This document shows positions 38,831 to 50,294 of a stretch of DNA of 64,000 nucleotides, piece after piece. Position 1 is the first letter of the stretch; each line of letters begins with the position of its first letter. The translations under genes and the position numbers were made by a program. The notes under the pieces were generated by a model. The model saw only the letters and a list, made by a program, of their open reading frames with translations. It was not told the DNA's origin and made no database searches. The DNA is taken from the NCBI GenBank assembly GCA_963573315.1, contig OY752141.1, positions 248,001 through 312,000 of the forward strand. The letters run 5' to 3'. Source of the DNA: Entomortierella parvispora. Taxonomy: Eukaryota; Mortierellomycota; Mortierellomycetes; Mortierellales; Mortierellaceae.

Positions 38831-40988
38831 TCCGGTGATGGAGAGACAGTGGTATGAGGTGAAGACAGAAGCAGGAAGGCGGTAATGTGACGAACAGCAA
38901 TAAGAAGGATGAGGAAGAAATCTATGACTCCATGACGACAAGTGCGGTGGTGAAGAGAAGAAACAATCAAGCGACGCGACATGAACAGAGCCGCGCGCAT
39001 GCATGTCTCGTCTCGGTCGAGGTGGGTGGGTGGCTTGTGGGGTTGTCACGGGACTCAACGCGCTGTGAGACGCGTTCACCTTGTAAGCCACCTCCTCTTT
39101 TTTCGTACCCACTCCGCCTCTTTCACACCACACCTTCCCCCTGCTCACCCACTCGAGTGAAATGCTTAACAGGGGGAAGATGTGGTATGTGGATGCAGCT
39201 TTTCTTCTCTTGCGAGCAAGAAAGCGAGAAGGAGGGATAGATGTGTTACGGTGAAGAGGAGAGGTTGAGTGGGCCAAAGTGAGGAGTGAAAGAAGAGACA
39301 GAAAGCTGCGAGGCAGAAGGACCCTTTCCCCTTTCCCCTTTCCCCTCTCGCCCAAAGAAGATGAGATTAGACTAACACCCTCGCGATTCACGCCAACCAG
39401 CAGCTTTCTGATTAGAGGCCGCCACACAACACAATGTGCAACACTCCCACAGCCTCTGGTTTGCTCGGTAATTTCCGTGTCGTATATCTTTATCTCGGTA
39501 AAGATCACCAATGGGAGGATAACCTGTACTATCCCGCAAAAGAGTACAGATATCGATTGCTTTCGATACACCGGTTGGAGCAGTGAGGTAATATCAATGG
39601 TGGCCTGGTTGTCCCACACCGTACATATTGCCTCATTTTCAAACTTGTTACTAGTAAACTATCACGTTTCATCTTCCATCTACGAACAAAAGCCGGCGTC
39701 ATTCCAAGAAAAAGACCCTTATTTTTCTCAGACGGCGATACAATAAAGAAATGACTACTCTTTAGCAGTTGCTTTCCAGTCGTCGATTATGAATTGACAC
39801 TTTTCCTACTCAATAAACGAACAAAAACACCAATGGTCGAAGGGATTCAAGATCATCATGCATTGAGCTCTAAGAATACTTGAAGGGAAAAAAGATTGTT
39901 ATTTCAGACTATTTCAGGGGGAGGGGGGGAAAGACTACTGCAAGGGAAAGAGCAATAGAAACGAATGACCCATTTTCTCTGTACTCGCAGTCATAGGCGT
40001 GTCAAATCGGAACAGGAAGTGGGGACGACAAAAGAACGCGCAGCCAAAAAGTCATTTCAATCTGGCCCCTTGCTGCCCGCAAGATCAGACAAGGCGATTC
40101 ATCTATTCATCTTTCATCTTCTTCTCACTAGTCTCGACCCGACATGAGACCTTTTTTTTTTTTTACAACTCTACATGACCATCAACAAAACACATGAGCA
40201 GCCTACCCAGACCACATATGTTTCGTGCATGGAAACAAAGAGACCACTCTTTGATTTGTCAAACGTTCAAGAAAATCAATTGCTGACTTGTCACCATGTT
40301 TGAAATTGTTACCCAGGCACAGGCCTCAAGAATACTGAGCACTTTTGTTTTTTTGACAAAAGACGGTGTGTGTTTGACCCTTGCTCTTCAGTCCCTGAAC
40401 GAATCATCTGCCAGAGTTATGCATCGAGCTGCAGCTTCCAGGAAAGCCCAGGAAGTTTCATCATTTTTTTGCATCTGGCAAAAAAAAAAAAAAAAAAAGG
40501 GATCGAATGACTAATATCTGTGTCAAAAGAGATCGTAGGCACATATATATGCAACCACATCGTCATCGCAACATTGTTCACGTGTACTTGTGCAGGACGC
40601 GACACAGAAAACAGCCGCAAGCAACTCTATTCAGACCAATGGGCAAAGATGCAGACGCAGACACAGGCAAAGGCAAAGTAGAGGACAAGTGTTTTTCGAT
40701 CATCTGAACCATTTGATTTTATTTTACAGGTATTAAACCGGAGGGGGAAGTTTGTGTTGTTGTTATACTCGATTGTTGGTACAGCGGCATTGCAAAGAGG
40801 AAGAAAAAGAAAAAGAAAAAGACAAAGAGACCCAAACAAGAGATCTATCGATTTGTAGTGTACATGGAAAAGACAATGAAAAAAAAAAGAGTAAAAGGGG
40901 CGGGGGGATAGTGACAGCAATAAGAAGGGAAAAAACTTGCCAGCAAGATTGTTGTTGCTGTTTAAAGGTGTTGTGGTCGACAGACCAA

Positions 40989-43900
40989 TCAGTCTTGATA
41001 ATCCATGTACCTCTCTAGCAAGACGGACAGCGAAGGGAGGGAGACGGGCTTGACCATCACATCGTCAAAGCCGCGATTGATAGCTTGCTCTCGATCCTCA
41101 CCAATCTCGGCCGTCCAGTCCGCCGTCACGGCAATGATGGTTGCAGGTCGGGGCAGAGATGACCTCGACTCCTTCTTCACACTGGATCCAGAGCTTCGTC
41201 GGCTGCTAATCTCGGCGGGGTTTGCAAATCGTTCCGGTGACCATGGACAAGAGTCCAACGACAAAAGTTGAGGCGAGCTCTTGTTGCCGCTTTCTGAAGA
41301 GAAGGCTGCGGGACCCCAGTGGGCCAACTCCTTCTCGCGAATAAGTGTCACGGCACGCATGCCGTCCATTGTAGGCATCTTCAGGTCCATCAGAACCAAG
41401 GCGTGAGTGCCAGGAGTAAACTGATCGACAGCTTCCTGACCCGAACCGGCCTGATCCACTTGGGAAACACCGAGTTTGGTCAACTGGTGGAAGAGCAGAT
41501 TGCGGTTAAGCGAGTTGTCATCCACAATCAAAACTCGTTTCCCGGTGGCATTCAAGTCCTGAATGCTTCCCTTGGAGGTCAAAGCCGGACGGTCAGTCGA
41601 CTGCCTCTTCAACAAGCTCTTGGAAGGTTTATCCCCGATGAACTGTGACGAAGTCAAAGTCAAGGTCGAAGCTTGGGATCCATTCGGTTTCTGTACAGAG
41701 GTCACGCTTGACAATGGTGACTTTTCGATCTTGTCGGTTTTCAGTCCAAGTCGGGGAATAGATCCATTGCTCTTGGCAAAACGGACGTGCGAGGCTTGGG
41801 GTGGGTTCAAGGTAAAGGGTCGTTCGCGCAAGTCTTCAATGGAAGAGTTTGCAGCGTCGGATTCGTCCAATGCCTGCCGGAAAGAAAGCGAAGACGAGCT
41901 GCTATCGGAAAGCTGATCAACAGGCACGTCGGGCGTTTGAGAGACAGGGGCGTTGTTCTTGCCATTCACAGCTTCAGAGAAGGAATCAAGGGTTCTGGTA
42001 TCATGTCCGTTTGTTGAGGGGTTCGATCCGAACGACGTGCGCGGGGTGCTGCTGGTGGGAGACTCGGCCTCTGGCACAGCCTCTTGAATCGTGATATTCT
42101 GGCGCTTGATGATTGTACCCAAAGCCCTCTCAGAAACGGGCTTTCGGCAGAGGGAGATCTGGTAGTGTTGAGCAAGAGTCGAGAGGGGTTCCTGTCCCAC
42201 CGAAGGAGGATGTCCAAATGGATAGAACAAGATAATCGAGGCCTGTCTGGCAACACCCACGCGGGCCTTGGCACGCTCAATCAATTGTTGAGAGAACTTG
42301 AGAAGGAAGAGGCGGCAGTGCTCTTGGTCCGTCAGCACCGCGGTTGAGGATGGACGGTTGGTCGTAGGGCTGAGATCAATCAAGTAGACATCACCAAAGT
42401 GGGCGAGCGGCACATCAGAGCCAAAAGACTCGGAGGCGAATCCGTGCACACATTCGTCATAGGTGACGCGACGAACTCCCAAAGCTTTCCAACGTCCTGA
42501 GGCAGTGTTCCACAAGAAGTCCTCAAAGTAGCCGCACTGGGAGTGCAGATAGTATCTTCTATTGGAGAGGAAGGCGTGGTCGCGCGTTCGGAGAGTGATG
42601 TTGTTGGCGTTGGCTCGAGTGACTTCAGAGGGCTGAAGCGTAAAGTAGTCACCACCACGCGCTGCTCCTTGGTCCTTGGGTGTAGAGACTGGGGTCACTC
42701 TAAGGTTGGCCATCGCGTCGGAAACGGGAAGAGGTGTGGTGCTTCGAGCGAGTCCGGGGGTCACTGGGAGGATGGGGGAGTTTGGATCGACTTCCTGTGA
42801 AACTCCGTTCAAGAACGCGGACGAGACAGTGACGACATGGTCGTAGCCTGGAGTTCGGAAGGCCAGATACTGCTTCTCAAGCTTGATGGTGAAGCCAAAA
42901 GTAGAGCCGACGCCGAGCTTGCTCTCCACAAAGACGTCGCCACCCATGACCTCGACCAGGTTCTTGACCAGGAAGAGTCCCAGGCCGGTGCCGGCCTCGT
43001 GGTTTTTGCACTTTCCGCCCTCGACCTGACTGAACTCGACAAAGAGCTTGTCCTTTTGTCCATCGGCAATGCCTCGTCCCGTGTCCTGTACCACAAACTC
43101 GACCGTCACTGTGTCATCATCCTCGTCCTTGAGCGAGACCCCGACGTTGACATAGCCCGCATCCGTAAACTGTTTATAGGTTGGAAATCAGAATGCACAA
43201 ATATAGTTTGGATCAATTAGCCTCCATTTTTTTTCTTTTGCTTTGGACCTACGGACCATGATGCATTGGCCGCCTTGGCTCACGGCCCTTTGGCCCTCCT
43301 TCTCTTCCACTCTTTGTTTGCTCTCCTTACCTTGATGGCATTGGAAATCAGGTTGCCCAAAACCTGCTTGATGATGCCCGAGTCTGCGCGGACCAATTCT
43401 GGTACTTCTGCACTAAAGTCGACCAGGAGCTCGACAGTTCGGGTACCGGATAAGCCCGTCATCATCCTGACAGTGTCCAGCACCAGGTCATGGAGGTTGA
43501 AGTTTTGGCTGCAGTTGGTCATCTTGGCGGCCGAAACCTTGGACACGTCCAAGAGCGCGTTCAGGATGGTTAGCAGAGAGAGTGTGGACGAATGCAACAT
43601 TGAGACCGTGGACTGTGCACTGGCGTTCAGGGTCTGATCCCCCATCAACAGTTCTGTCCAACCAATCAAGGCAGCAAGAGGAGTGCTACAAGAGGCAAAA
43701 GGGAACCAGTGTGTCAGGATCAAGGCTATTATCAGGCCGACAAGGAGGTGAAATTATATGAGGCTAGGATTGCTTACCGAAGCTCATGGGAGACAGATGA
43801 TACTACTCCGTCCTTTGACTTCGCATTGGCGACCGCAAGGTCCTTGTATAGGTTGGCCTCCTTGACGCAGACCTCGACGCACCATTGGTATAAACAGGTC

Positions 43901-46566
43901 ATTGCTCCCACAAAGAAGAGCGAGACCCAATAGGCGCCAAAGCCGGCCCAAAGACGGGCAGCCTCTTCTTCAGACAAGACCGTGGTCTAAAACGATCATG
44001 ATGAGGTACTAGTTAGTTGAAATGGACTGGACCACCAAGAAAGGGGGAAGGGCAGAGGAGGATAGAGTCATAAACACAACATCACACACGAAAGAGAGGA
44101 TCCTTCCTTACCCTGATCTTTGAGCGGTATTCCTCTATGGAGTAGCACATGACAACGACACACGTCGCCAGACCGACTTTACGGCCCACAAGCATTCCAG
44201 TAAGAAGAGGGAGTCCAAAGAGAAGGGTGGACTCGAGACTGGGGCCTACAAGGGGGAGATTGCGCGTTTGGAAGCTCAAGGCAGCAGAGGTGAGAGCTAG
44301 TGAGAGAATGAGGCCGCAGATCCTGGTTGCACCCGTGGCACCCTGGAGCGCAGGCAGAAAGAAGAGAAGACAGGAACAGGCAGAGATGGAGAGCTGACGA
44401 TCAAACACGAGGCCGTAGAAGCAGCCAAGACAGGCAGCCATCAAGGATACACTCTTGACAAGCAAGAAGCGGGCGAGGTTCTCGGAGCCAACGCTGGTGG
44501 AAGAGGGGTGTTCTCTAAGCCAGAGGAGAAAAGAGCCGAGGCCGATCTGACGCGGGTTGGTGGACTGGTCGCTGGGGACGAAGGGTCGGCTAGGACTAGC
44601 CGGAAACATGGGGCTGCTACCAGAGGATGAGGCTTGGCGATGAAAGAGGTCGGCCATGACAGAGGAGGTTGTGGAGGAAGAGGACAGGGATCGAGCGGGG
44701 ACTCTCTTTCGGAGCCCTAGTCCTGATGGTCCAGATGATAGTCCTGTTTAGTTTGGAAGCAAAGAGAGGGGAAAAGGGAGAGAGAGAGAGAGAGAAAGAA
44801 AGAAAGAAAAGAAAAGGTGAGAGGGAGGCAAGCAATAAATAGAAATAGTGAGAAATGAAATGAATGAAGAGAGCGGATGGACGGGCAGACGGAAAGACGG
44901 AAGGGCGGACAGAGAAGGATTGGATTGATAAGAGGGGACAGGTAAAGTGAAATAAGGGATTTGTATTGGAATCGACGGTACACAAGTGCAGTGCACGGGC
45001 ACGATGGCGGACGATCTGTCTGTCTGTGTGTCTGTCTGTCTGTCTGGTGGTGGTGGTCGTAGTTGGTGGTGGTGCAGGTGGTGCTGGGGACGAGAGGATT
45101 AAGGTGAAGGGGAAGAAGACGAGGAGGAAGAGGAGGAGGAAGAGGAGGAGGAAGAAGAGGAGGATGAGGAGACAGTGGAGGTGGGGATAACGATGACAAT
45201 GATGAGAGCAACCAGAAAGAAAGAGAGAGAGAGAGAGAGAGAAGAGAGCGTCGCGCGACATGCAATGCAAAGTGATGCGAGCGTGTGTTGTAATCCAGGT
45301 TGCGTGTTTGTGTTGTGTGTATTTGCGTAGTGTGGGGGGACAAAGTGATTCGGTGTGTGTGAGAGCGTGGTTGCTGACTGAGCAAAACGACAACGCAGGC
45401 AAAAGAGGGGAAGAATAAAGAATGCGACAGGACAGCGCGCGTCGCGGGAAGACGAGAGGGAGAGAAAGAGAGACAGAGAGACAGAGAAGGTGGAGGAGGA
45501 TGAGGGAGGGGAGTAGAAGAGGAACATGGTATGGCGTAGCCATGGGGGTATCTGCCCGTCGATGGTTGGCTGTCCACAACCATAGGCGGGGTGTCATCGT
45601 GTGTGCGAAGGGTCTCTCTTTATCCGATCGTCGGTAATGGGACCGCCCGCTCTGATCCAATCGAACAAAACCGGATATTCATCTCAATGTGGGGGGGTGG
45701 AGGGAGGAAGAAAGAAAGCGAGGGCGGGTCTGTTCTGTTCTGTTTCCCTTGGGTCTAACACAAAAAATGTGGTCGATCTGGGGTGGATAAGCCATCGTGC
45801 CATTCTTACCTTGTGCATGTTGCTGCTGTTGTTGCTGCTGCTGTTGCTGTTGCTTCTTTACTCTGGCCGTGCCAAAGCCTGAAAAGGAAGGCGTCGAGTA
45901 CAAAGACGAGTTAGAATCGATCGACGAGTTTGATGACGACGACGTCAGGGTTCGGCACCATGGGGAGGATGCACCCGCAAACAACGACGAGGACCCAGTC
46001 GACGACCACGAAGAAGACGAAGAGGATGAAGAGGAAGTGTAGGCCGAAGCAGTAGGAGCAGTGGTGGAGGAAGAAGCCCCCGTCGCTACCTTGTCTGGTG
46101 CATTTGTCATGCGCCGATAGCTACTTGCTTCATCAGCACCTCCAACACCACCGCTTCTGGCACCACTGCTCTTTCCCATGTCGCCGTTACGGCTGCTACT
46201 ACTCCTTGGATTGCTTGTCGAGTGGCTGTATTTCGTACTGCTGCCATTGGAGGATGTTGGAGGTGATGGCGGTGGGGAGGAGGAAGAGGCGGAGGAATAT
46301 GAGGAAGAGAGCTCGGGATCACTCCAGGGCTCAATGCACCCCGAGGAGGACACCTCGGGACTCTGTTGAACCATGGCCGCAGAGGTGCTGGTGGGCATGG
46401 ATTTGGAGGGAAGTTCTGTTGTGGCTGCACGACTATTATCTGCACCTGTCGAGGTCAAAGAGGTGGAGTGTGGGTAGTGAGAATTGGAGGTCGAGGGAGA
46501 CGAAGAAGAGGGGACAGAGTGCGAAGAGAGGTGACGGAGACTGGCAAGGTCTGGATCCAGAGCCAT
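40989..46566 (-). CDS. Membrane-bound hybrid histidine kinase
   Basis: Five exons: 46566-45810, 44743-44112, 43986-43778, 43685-43331, 43169-40989; 1377 residues. Exon 1 is Ser-rich with a Gln12 run; it joins exon 2 across a 1066-bp intron whose donor GTAAGA, long CT tract and AACAG acceptor fit and preserve phase 1. Exon 2 begins with more Ser-rich sequence, then about six membrane helices (about 300-500). Kinase motifs: H-box SHELRTPLAALIGWTELL (His530), N-box LGNLISNAIKFTDAG, G1 QDTGRGIADG, F-box FVEFSQ, G2 GTGLGLFLVKNLVEV. A receiver closes the protein, with VLMDLKMPTMDG (phospho-Asp1246), AVTAD and VKPVSLPSL. Thus the full His-to-Asp relay start is present and probably active, signalling to an HPt protein. 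Between them (about 850-1010) is a degenerate receiver-like segment. If exon 1 is a separate gene, the kinase would start at 44657. An AG before 46600 may mark a further 5' exon. Confidence 0.85.
44744..45809 (-). other. Long first intron of the histidine kinase gene
   Basis: 1066 bp, about ten times the typical intron here. Most of it is polypyrimidine on the minus strand (CT, CTT and CCT repeats), broken by a TCTG repeat near 45017-45045 and GAGA near 45225-45242. The low complexity leaves long open frames (up to 347 codons, 44617-45660) that are not genes. Confidence 0.6.
45826..45857 (-). repeat. CAG/CAA run encoding Gln12
   Basis: Trinucleotide run near the end of kinase exon 1; likely length-variable between strains. 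Confidence 0.8.
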
Positions 46567-47345
46567 TGACAGGCGGGCGGGCTTGAAACGGTTCAGCACT
46601 GGAGGGAAAGGAAGAGTGAGTGTATATGGGGGGTAGCGTTGTCCGAGAAGAGGGTGTGAGTCGGACAAGGGAGGAATAGAGGTGAAGGAGCGGATGAGGA
46701 GGAGACAAGGATGGATGCAATGGAGGAGGTGGAGAAGGAGGGGATGAGAGATGTGAGATGTGTGTTGTCAGCAGAGTGGAAAAAAAGAAAAAGTCAGATG
46801 GTGAAGATGCTGGACGATTGGTAATGCAGGTGGGGCAGGTGGCGTTGAGGGAGATGACGATAGCGAGAGCGAGAGGGTGGTGGGCTGCTTTAGGTTAAGA
46901 CTGCAAACAAGATGATGGGAACGAGGGGGGTGTGTGAGTGTCTGTTGCAGGAGGATTGGATTTCAGATGGGGAGGGGCCGATTGTCGTTGAGAGTGAATG
47001 GAGAAGATGGCCGAGCAGAGGACAAAGATTGATGAAGAGAGGGTGAGAGAGTGAGAGGATTGATGAGGAGAAGAAAGAGAAAGAGAGAGAGGGAAGAGAC
47101 AAGAAAGAAAGAAAGACACCCCGCCAGCGGACAGAAGGCAAGAGGAGGGAAAAAAAAGAATTTGTGGTCTCACGCAATGGGGGAGTTGGCTCACTGGCCT
47201 GCTCCATGGGGCTAGCACGACTTTTTTTTTTTTTTTTTTTTTTCTGCTCTTCCCTCTTTGTCCTCTGCGTTTGCCTCCACTCTTCTTCTCGTCACTCGAC
47301 ACTAGCGCAGCTAGTCCAATGATGGTGATGATGATGATGACTTTG

Positions 47346-47367
47346 CTGCTGCTGCTGCTGCTGCTGC
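47346..47367 (+). repeat. CTG trinucleotide run
   Basis: Seven CTG units in non-coding DNA upstream of the kinase gene. Confidence 0.8.
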
Positions 47368-48666
47368 CCGCTCTGACCGCGCCAGGCAACGTTGGAGCCA
47401 TTCCTTTGTCATCTCGGACGCTTCCCCTCTGTTCTTTTTTTGACGTCCGTTCGCGCGCTCTGTCGTTCTGAAGACGGTCGTTGGATCTATTCGCTCACTC
47501 GGCGACATGGGTGCTTGGAAGCACACAGCAACACACCCACACAGCCTCTGTCCGACTGACTCACACCCCTACTGACCCCTCCCTCCAAGGGCCAGTGCAT
47601 TGCAACTGTTCACGTCCCCTTTCTCAAAGACATCCTCCTTGGTCAGTCTCAAAGGAGCCGCAGTGCTGATCATTTACTCAGCACAAAGATGGAAAGAGCA
47701 GTTTGTGCAAATCCGGTCTGCCTTTTTGTCCTCCCCCTGGGCCTATCGTCCGCGCGTGCTCTCTCTGTCTCTGTCTCTCTCTCTCCCTTCCGATTGCTGA
47801 TTTCCCAACACGCCAATAGCTACTTTCACTTGTTTATGGGTGTGCGTTTTACATGTTTACCTGCATGTTTCTATTTGTCTCCAAAAAGGTCAACAGGCAC
47901 GCAAAGAAAGCGGCAATGCAGCATCGCACCGCATGCCTTTTGCTGCAGGCAAGATGTATCCACACTCTTTCTCTTTTGCTGATTCTTACAAACACAACAA
48001 CAACAACAGAAAAAACAATTGCTTTGCTCCCACATTATTCAGTAGATTGACTACAAACAAACAAATATAAAAAGCGTTCAGCAGCTCTCAAGGGTTCTCG
48101 TTTGCTCTCTCCCTCCCTCTGTCTCTTTTTTCGAAGAATGAAGTTCAATGAACAAATAAATACAATTGAAATGTAGTTGATTGAATTGACAATGATGTCA
48201 TGTCATTCATTCAATACAGAAACCTTATCAACAATGACGCGTTTTGCTTCACGCTCATTCGCCCTCCCCTCTTTCGTCCTCCCCCGATGGACCGCGTGAC
48301 TGCTTCCTTGGGAACGTCCCTTTTTTTTTTTTTTTTTTTGCGGGCGACCCCGATCACCAGCTTCCCAGTACCTGTGTCTTTCCATAGTAAAAGAGAGACG
48401 AAAGGGTATCTCTGACGTTGTCCACAAGGGGTCTGGACGCTTTCTTTTATCTGCTCTCCTCCCTCCCCCCCTTTTGCCTGGAAAAAAAGCGTCATATGGA
48501 ACACCAGGGTGGGGGATCCTTGACTTCTTCACCCTATCTCCCCTTCCACGTCATTTTGAACACCTTCGCCGAGACCTCGGACTGCGAAAACACTAGGATG
48601 AGGACGGACGTGCGTGCTCGAGCTATCTCTTTTTAGGGGTCTCTGATCTCTTTATACTCAACTAGA

Positions 48667-49047
48667 CTATTCCCAAACTGACGAATGCAATTGAAAGAAG
48701 GTTGACTTTTTTTTTTTTTTTTTTTGTTTTGGTCCGACCCTTTTCTTCTTAGCACCAGAACCAACATTGCGCTGAAATGAAGAAAGACCTAGGTAGGAAT
48801 CTGAAGGGAAGGGAAGAGAAGGGGAGGAATGGAAACAAAACACGTACTCACCCGTAAAGAATGAAAGAAGGGTGACGGAATCTATACGAGTCTTCCCATC
48901 ATCCTCAAAAACCCAACAAGAACGCACCGACATTTAGACTGAACCCTCGTGTTCAACCGCCCTTCAAATCACTCCAGTATAACGATCCATTGCATTCTTG
49001 AGCTGCAGGGTTTCCATCTGACCTTGGAGAGTTTGATCCGCGTACAT
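48667..49047 (-). CDS. Candidate small spliced gene of unknown function
   Basis: Three pieces, 49047-48973, 48881-48852 and 48771-48667, join in phase 0 to a 69-residue product. The second intron has a strong GTGAGT donor and a pyrimidine-rich TTTCAG acceptor; the first has a weaker GTGATT donor and ATAG acceptor. The product reads as a short coiled coil (QGQMETLQLKNAMDRYTG) followed by a basic tail (GAKKKRVGPKQ). The Lys tract depends on a 19-base homopolymer, which is unusual in a coding exon. No family recognised. It may also be the 3' part of a longer gene or untranslated sequence. Confidence 0.22.
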
Positions 49048-49486
49048 TATTTGCGTTTCAATGGTCAAAAGTTGAAAGGAAATAAAAGAAATAAATAAAA
49101 TGTTGAAAGAATGGCTGCACTATCAAGTGTTGGTTGCACAAGTTTTTGTTGAAGGGAAGGAAAGAAGAGCAGATCTCGTGGGAGGCTCTACATATCTAGT
49201 CTAGCCTGCTGCTCTCCTTTCTTCCTTCATCTCTGTCTCCTCTTTTCCCGTTCATCAAGCCTCTCTTTCGATTGTGGGACAAATGTGGGTTGGGCGTGCG
49301 TGCTTTTTTGTGTATGTGTGCTTGTGTGGTGGTGGTGGACATGTCGCTTCTCCGTATGTCATGCTCTATCTCCCTCTCTCTCTCTCTCTCTCTCCCCTTG
49401 TTCTTGTTCTTTCTTTTCTTTTTCTTTTTGCAACAACAAAAAGTACCCTGATGGGTGGACACTAAAAAATACAAACTAAACTCGTT

Positions 49487-49642
49487 CTAAAGAAGGCCTA
49501 GTCTCTCCAATTCAGTCGTCGATTGGGTCTGAAATCTCTGTTTGGAATCGGCGCTAAACAGGCTGGAAGAAGCCAAAAAGAATAGGGAGAAATAAAAACG
49601 ACAAAGTTGGACGAGTTCTCACTGGAAAATGGGGGAGGTCAT
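49487..49642 (-). CDS. Candidate 31-residue spliced peptide
   Basis: Exons 49642-49623 and 49562-49487 join in phase 2 (donor GTGAGA, acceptor TTCCAG, 60-bp intron). The product MTSPIFHLFSADSK... ends in ELERLGLL and stop. Border quality and phase are good, but the length gives little statistical weight and no homologue is recalled. Confidence 0.18.
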
Positions 49643-50294
49643 TTACGCACGGTGAGAGAAAGAGAGAATTCAACTGAAGAGAGGGTAGTTCAATCGCACT
49701 TTGCTCTGGTGCGTGCTTTCGTGCACATGTCTTGCCCCCCTAGACTGCTCAAGGTGTTTTGTCTTTCTTCATTTAATCACAGATGACGTCCATGATAACC
49801 ATGACGATGACAGAGCAGACACAGTGACCTCCATCCCCTTTTCTTGAAACACTTCGTCTTCTTTTCCTCTCCTCCCTTTCCTCCACCTCCCCTCGCCCTT
49901 TTACAGTCAATTAATAATCGACGGGCGAAATTTTGACAGGTTGTCAACTAGCCCTCGTTTTTTTTTTCAGACCCGACTGGCCCCAGTCGTTTTTTAGGCC
50001 CAACCGTAGTCTGACAGAACTAGAGTTCAAGCGGGATCGTCGCCAACGGCTTGTTCAAATGTTTCATTTTGCCGAACCTTTTTTTTTTCTTTTTTTCTGC
50101 GTGTCTGTTCTAACTTTTATCGGCCGCCCGCTGCTGCACAGATTCCTTCGAAATAGAGACACTGATTGCCCCGATCCCCCACTGCTCACCTCCTTTTCCC
50201 CTCGCTCAATTGCTTTCCAGTCCACAGGCGAACAATCCCCTTCAAATTTATAATTTTTTTTTTGTTTTCTTTACACATCTTTACTTTGCCACAG

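Larger units (their letters stand above)
37709..40988. other. Gene-poor region with duplicated gene debris
   Basis: No intact gene could be assembled in 3.3 kb. The left part holds two copies of a 227-bp repeat and minus-strand stretches with protein-like composition (38179-38880) that cannot be joined into one frame without a stop. 38880-39620 is a low-complexity open frame on the minus strand that I do not accept. 39620-40988 has poly-T/poly-A tracts (a T run near 40150, an A run near 40481-40498) and A/G tracts near 40800, and nothing else I can identify. Confidence 0.5.
46567..50294. other. Gene-poor region upstream of the histidine kinase
   Basis: 3.7 kb without a secure gene. It should contain the kinase promoter and the 3' end of the EH-SPRY gene. 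Features: purine tracts to 47150, T22 at 47222-47243, a CTG run at 47346-47367, T runs near 48312-48329 and 48707-48725, CT repeats near 49375-49400. Two weak small spliced candidates are listed separately. Confidence 0.5.

Noticed and set aside
38681-39619. 312-codon minus-strand open frame
   Set aside because: Mostly low complexity with no domain. Only its last ~40 residues look protein-like, and these are treated as part of the possible broken gene.
44617-45660. 347-codon minus-strand open frame overlapping kinase exon 2
   Set aside because: Composed of Leu/Ser/Pro/Phe from CT-rich repeats, in a different frame from the kinase, and lying in its first intron. Other frames of the same stretch are open too.
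46890-47401. 168-codon minus-strand open frame with a hydrophobic stretch
   Set aside because: Built of CT-rich repeats and a T22/A22 run giving poly-Lys; no domain, and other frames are equally open.
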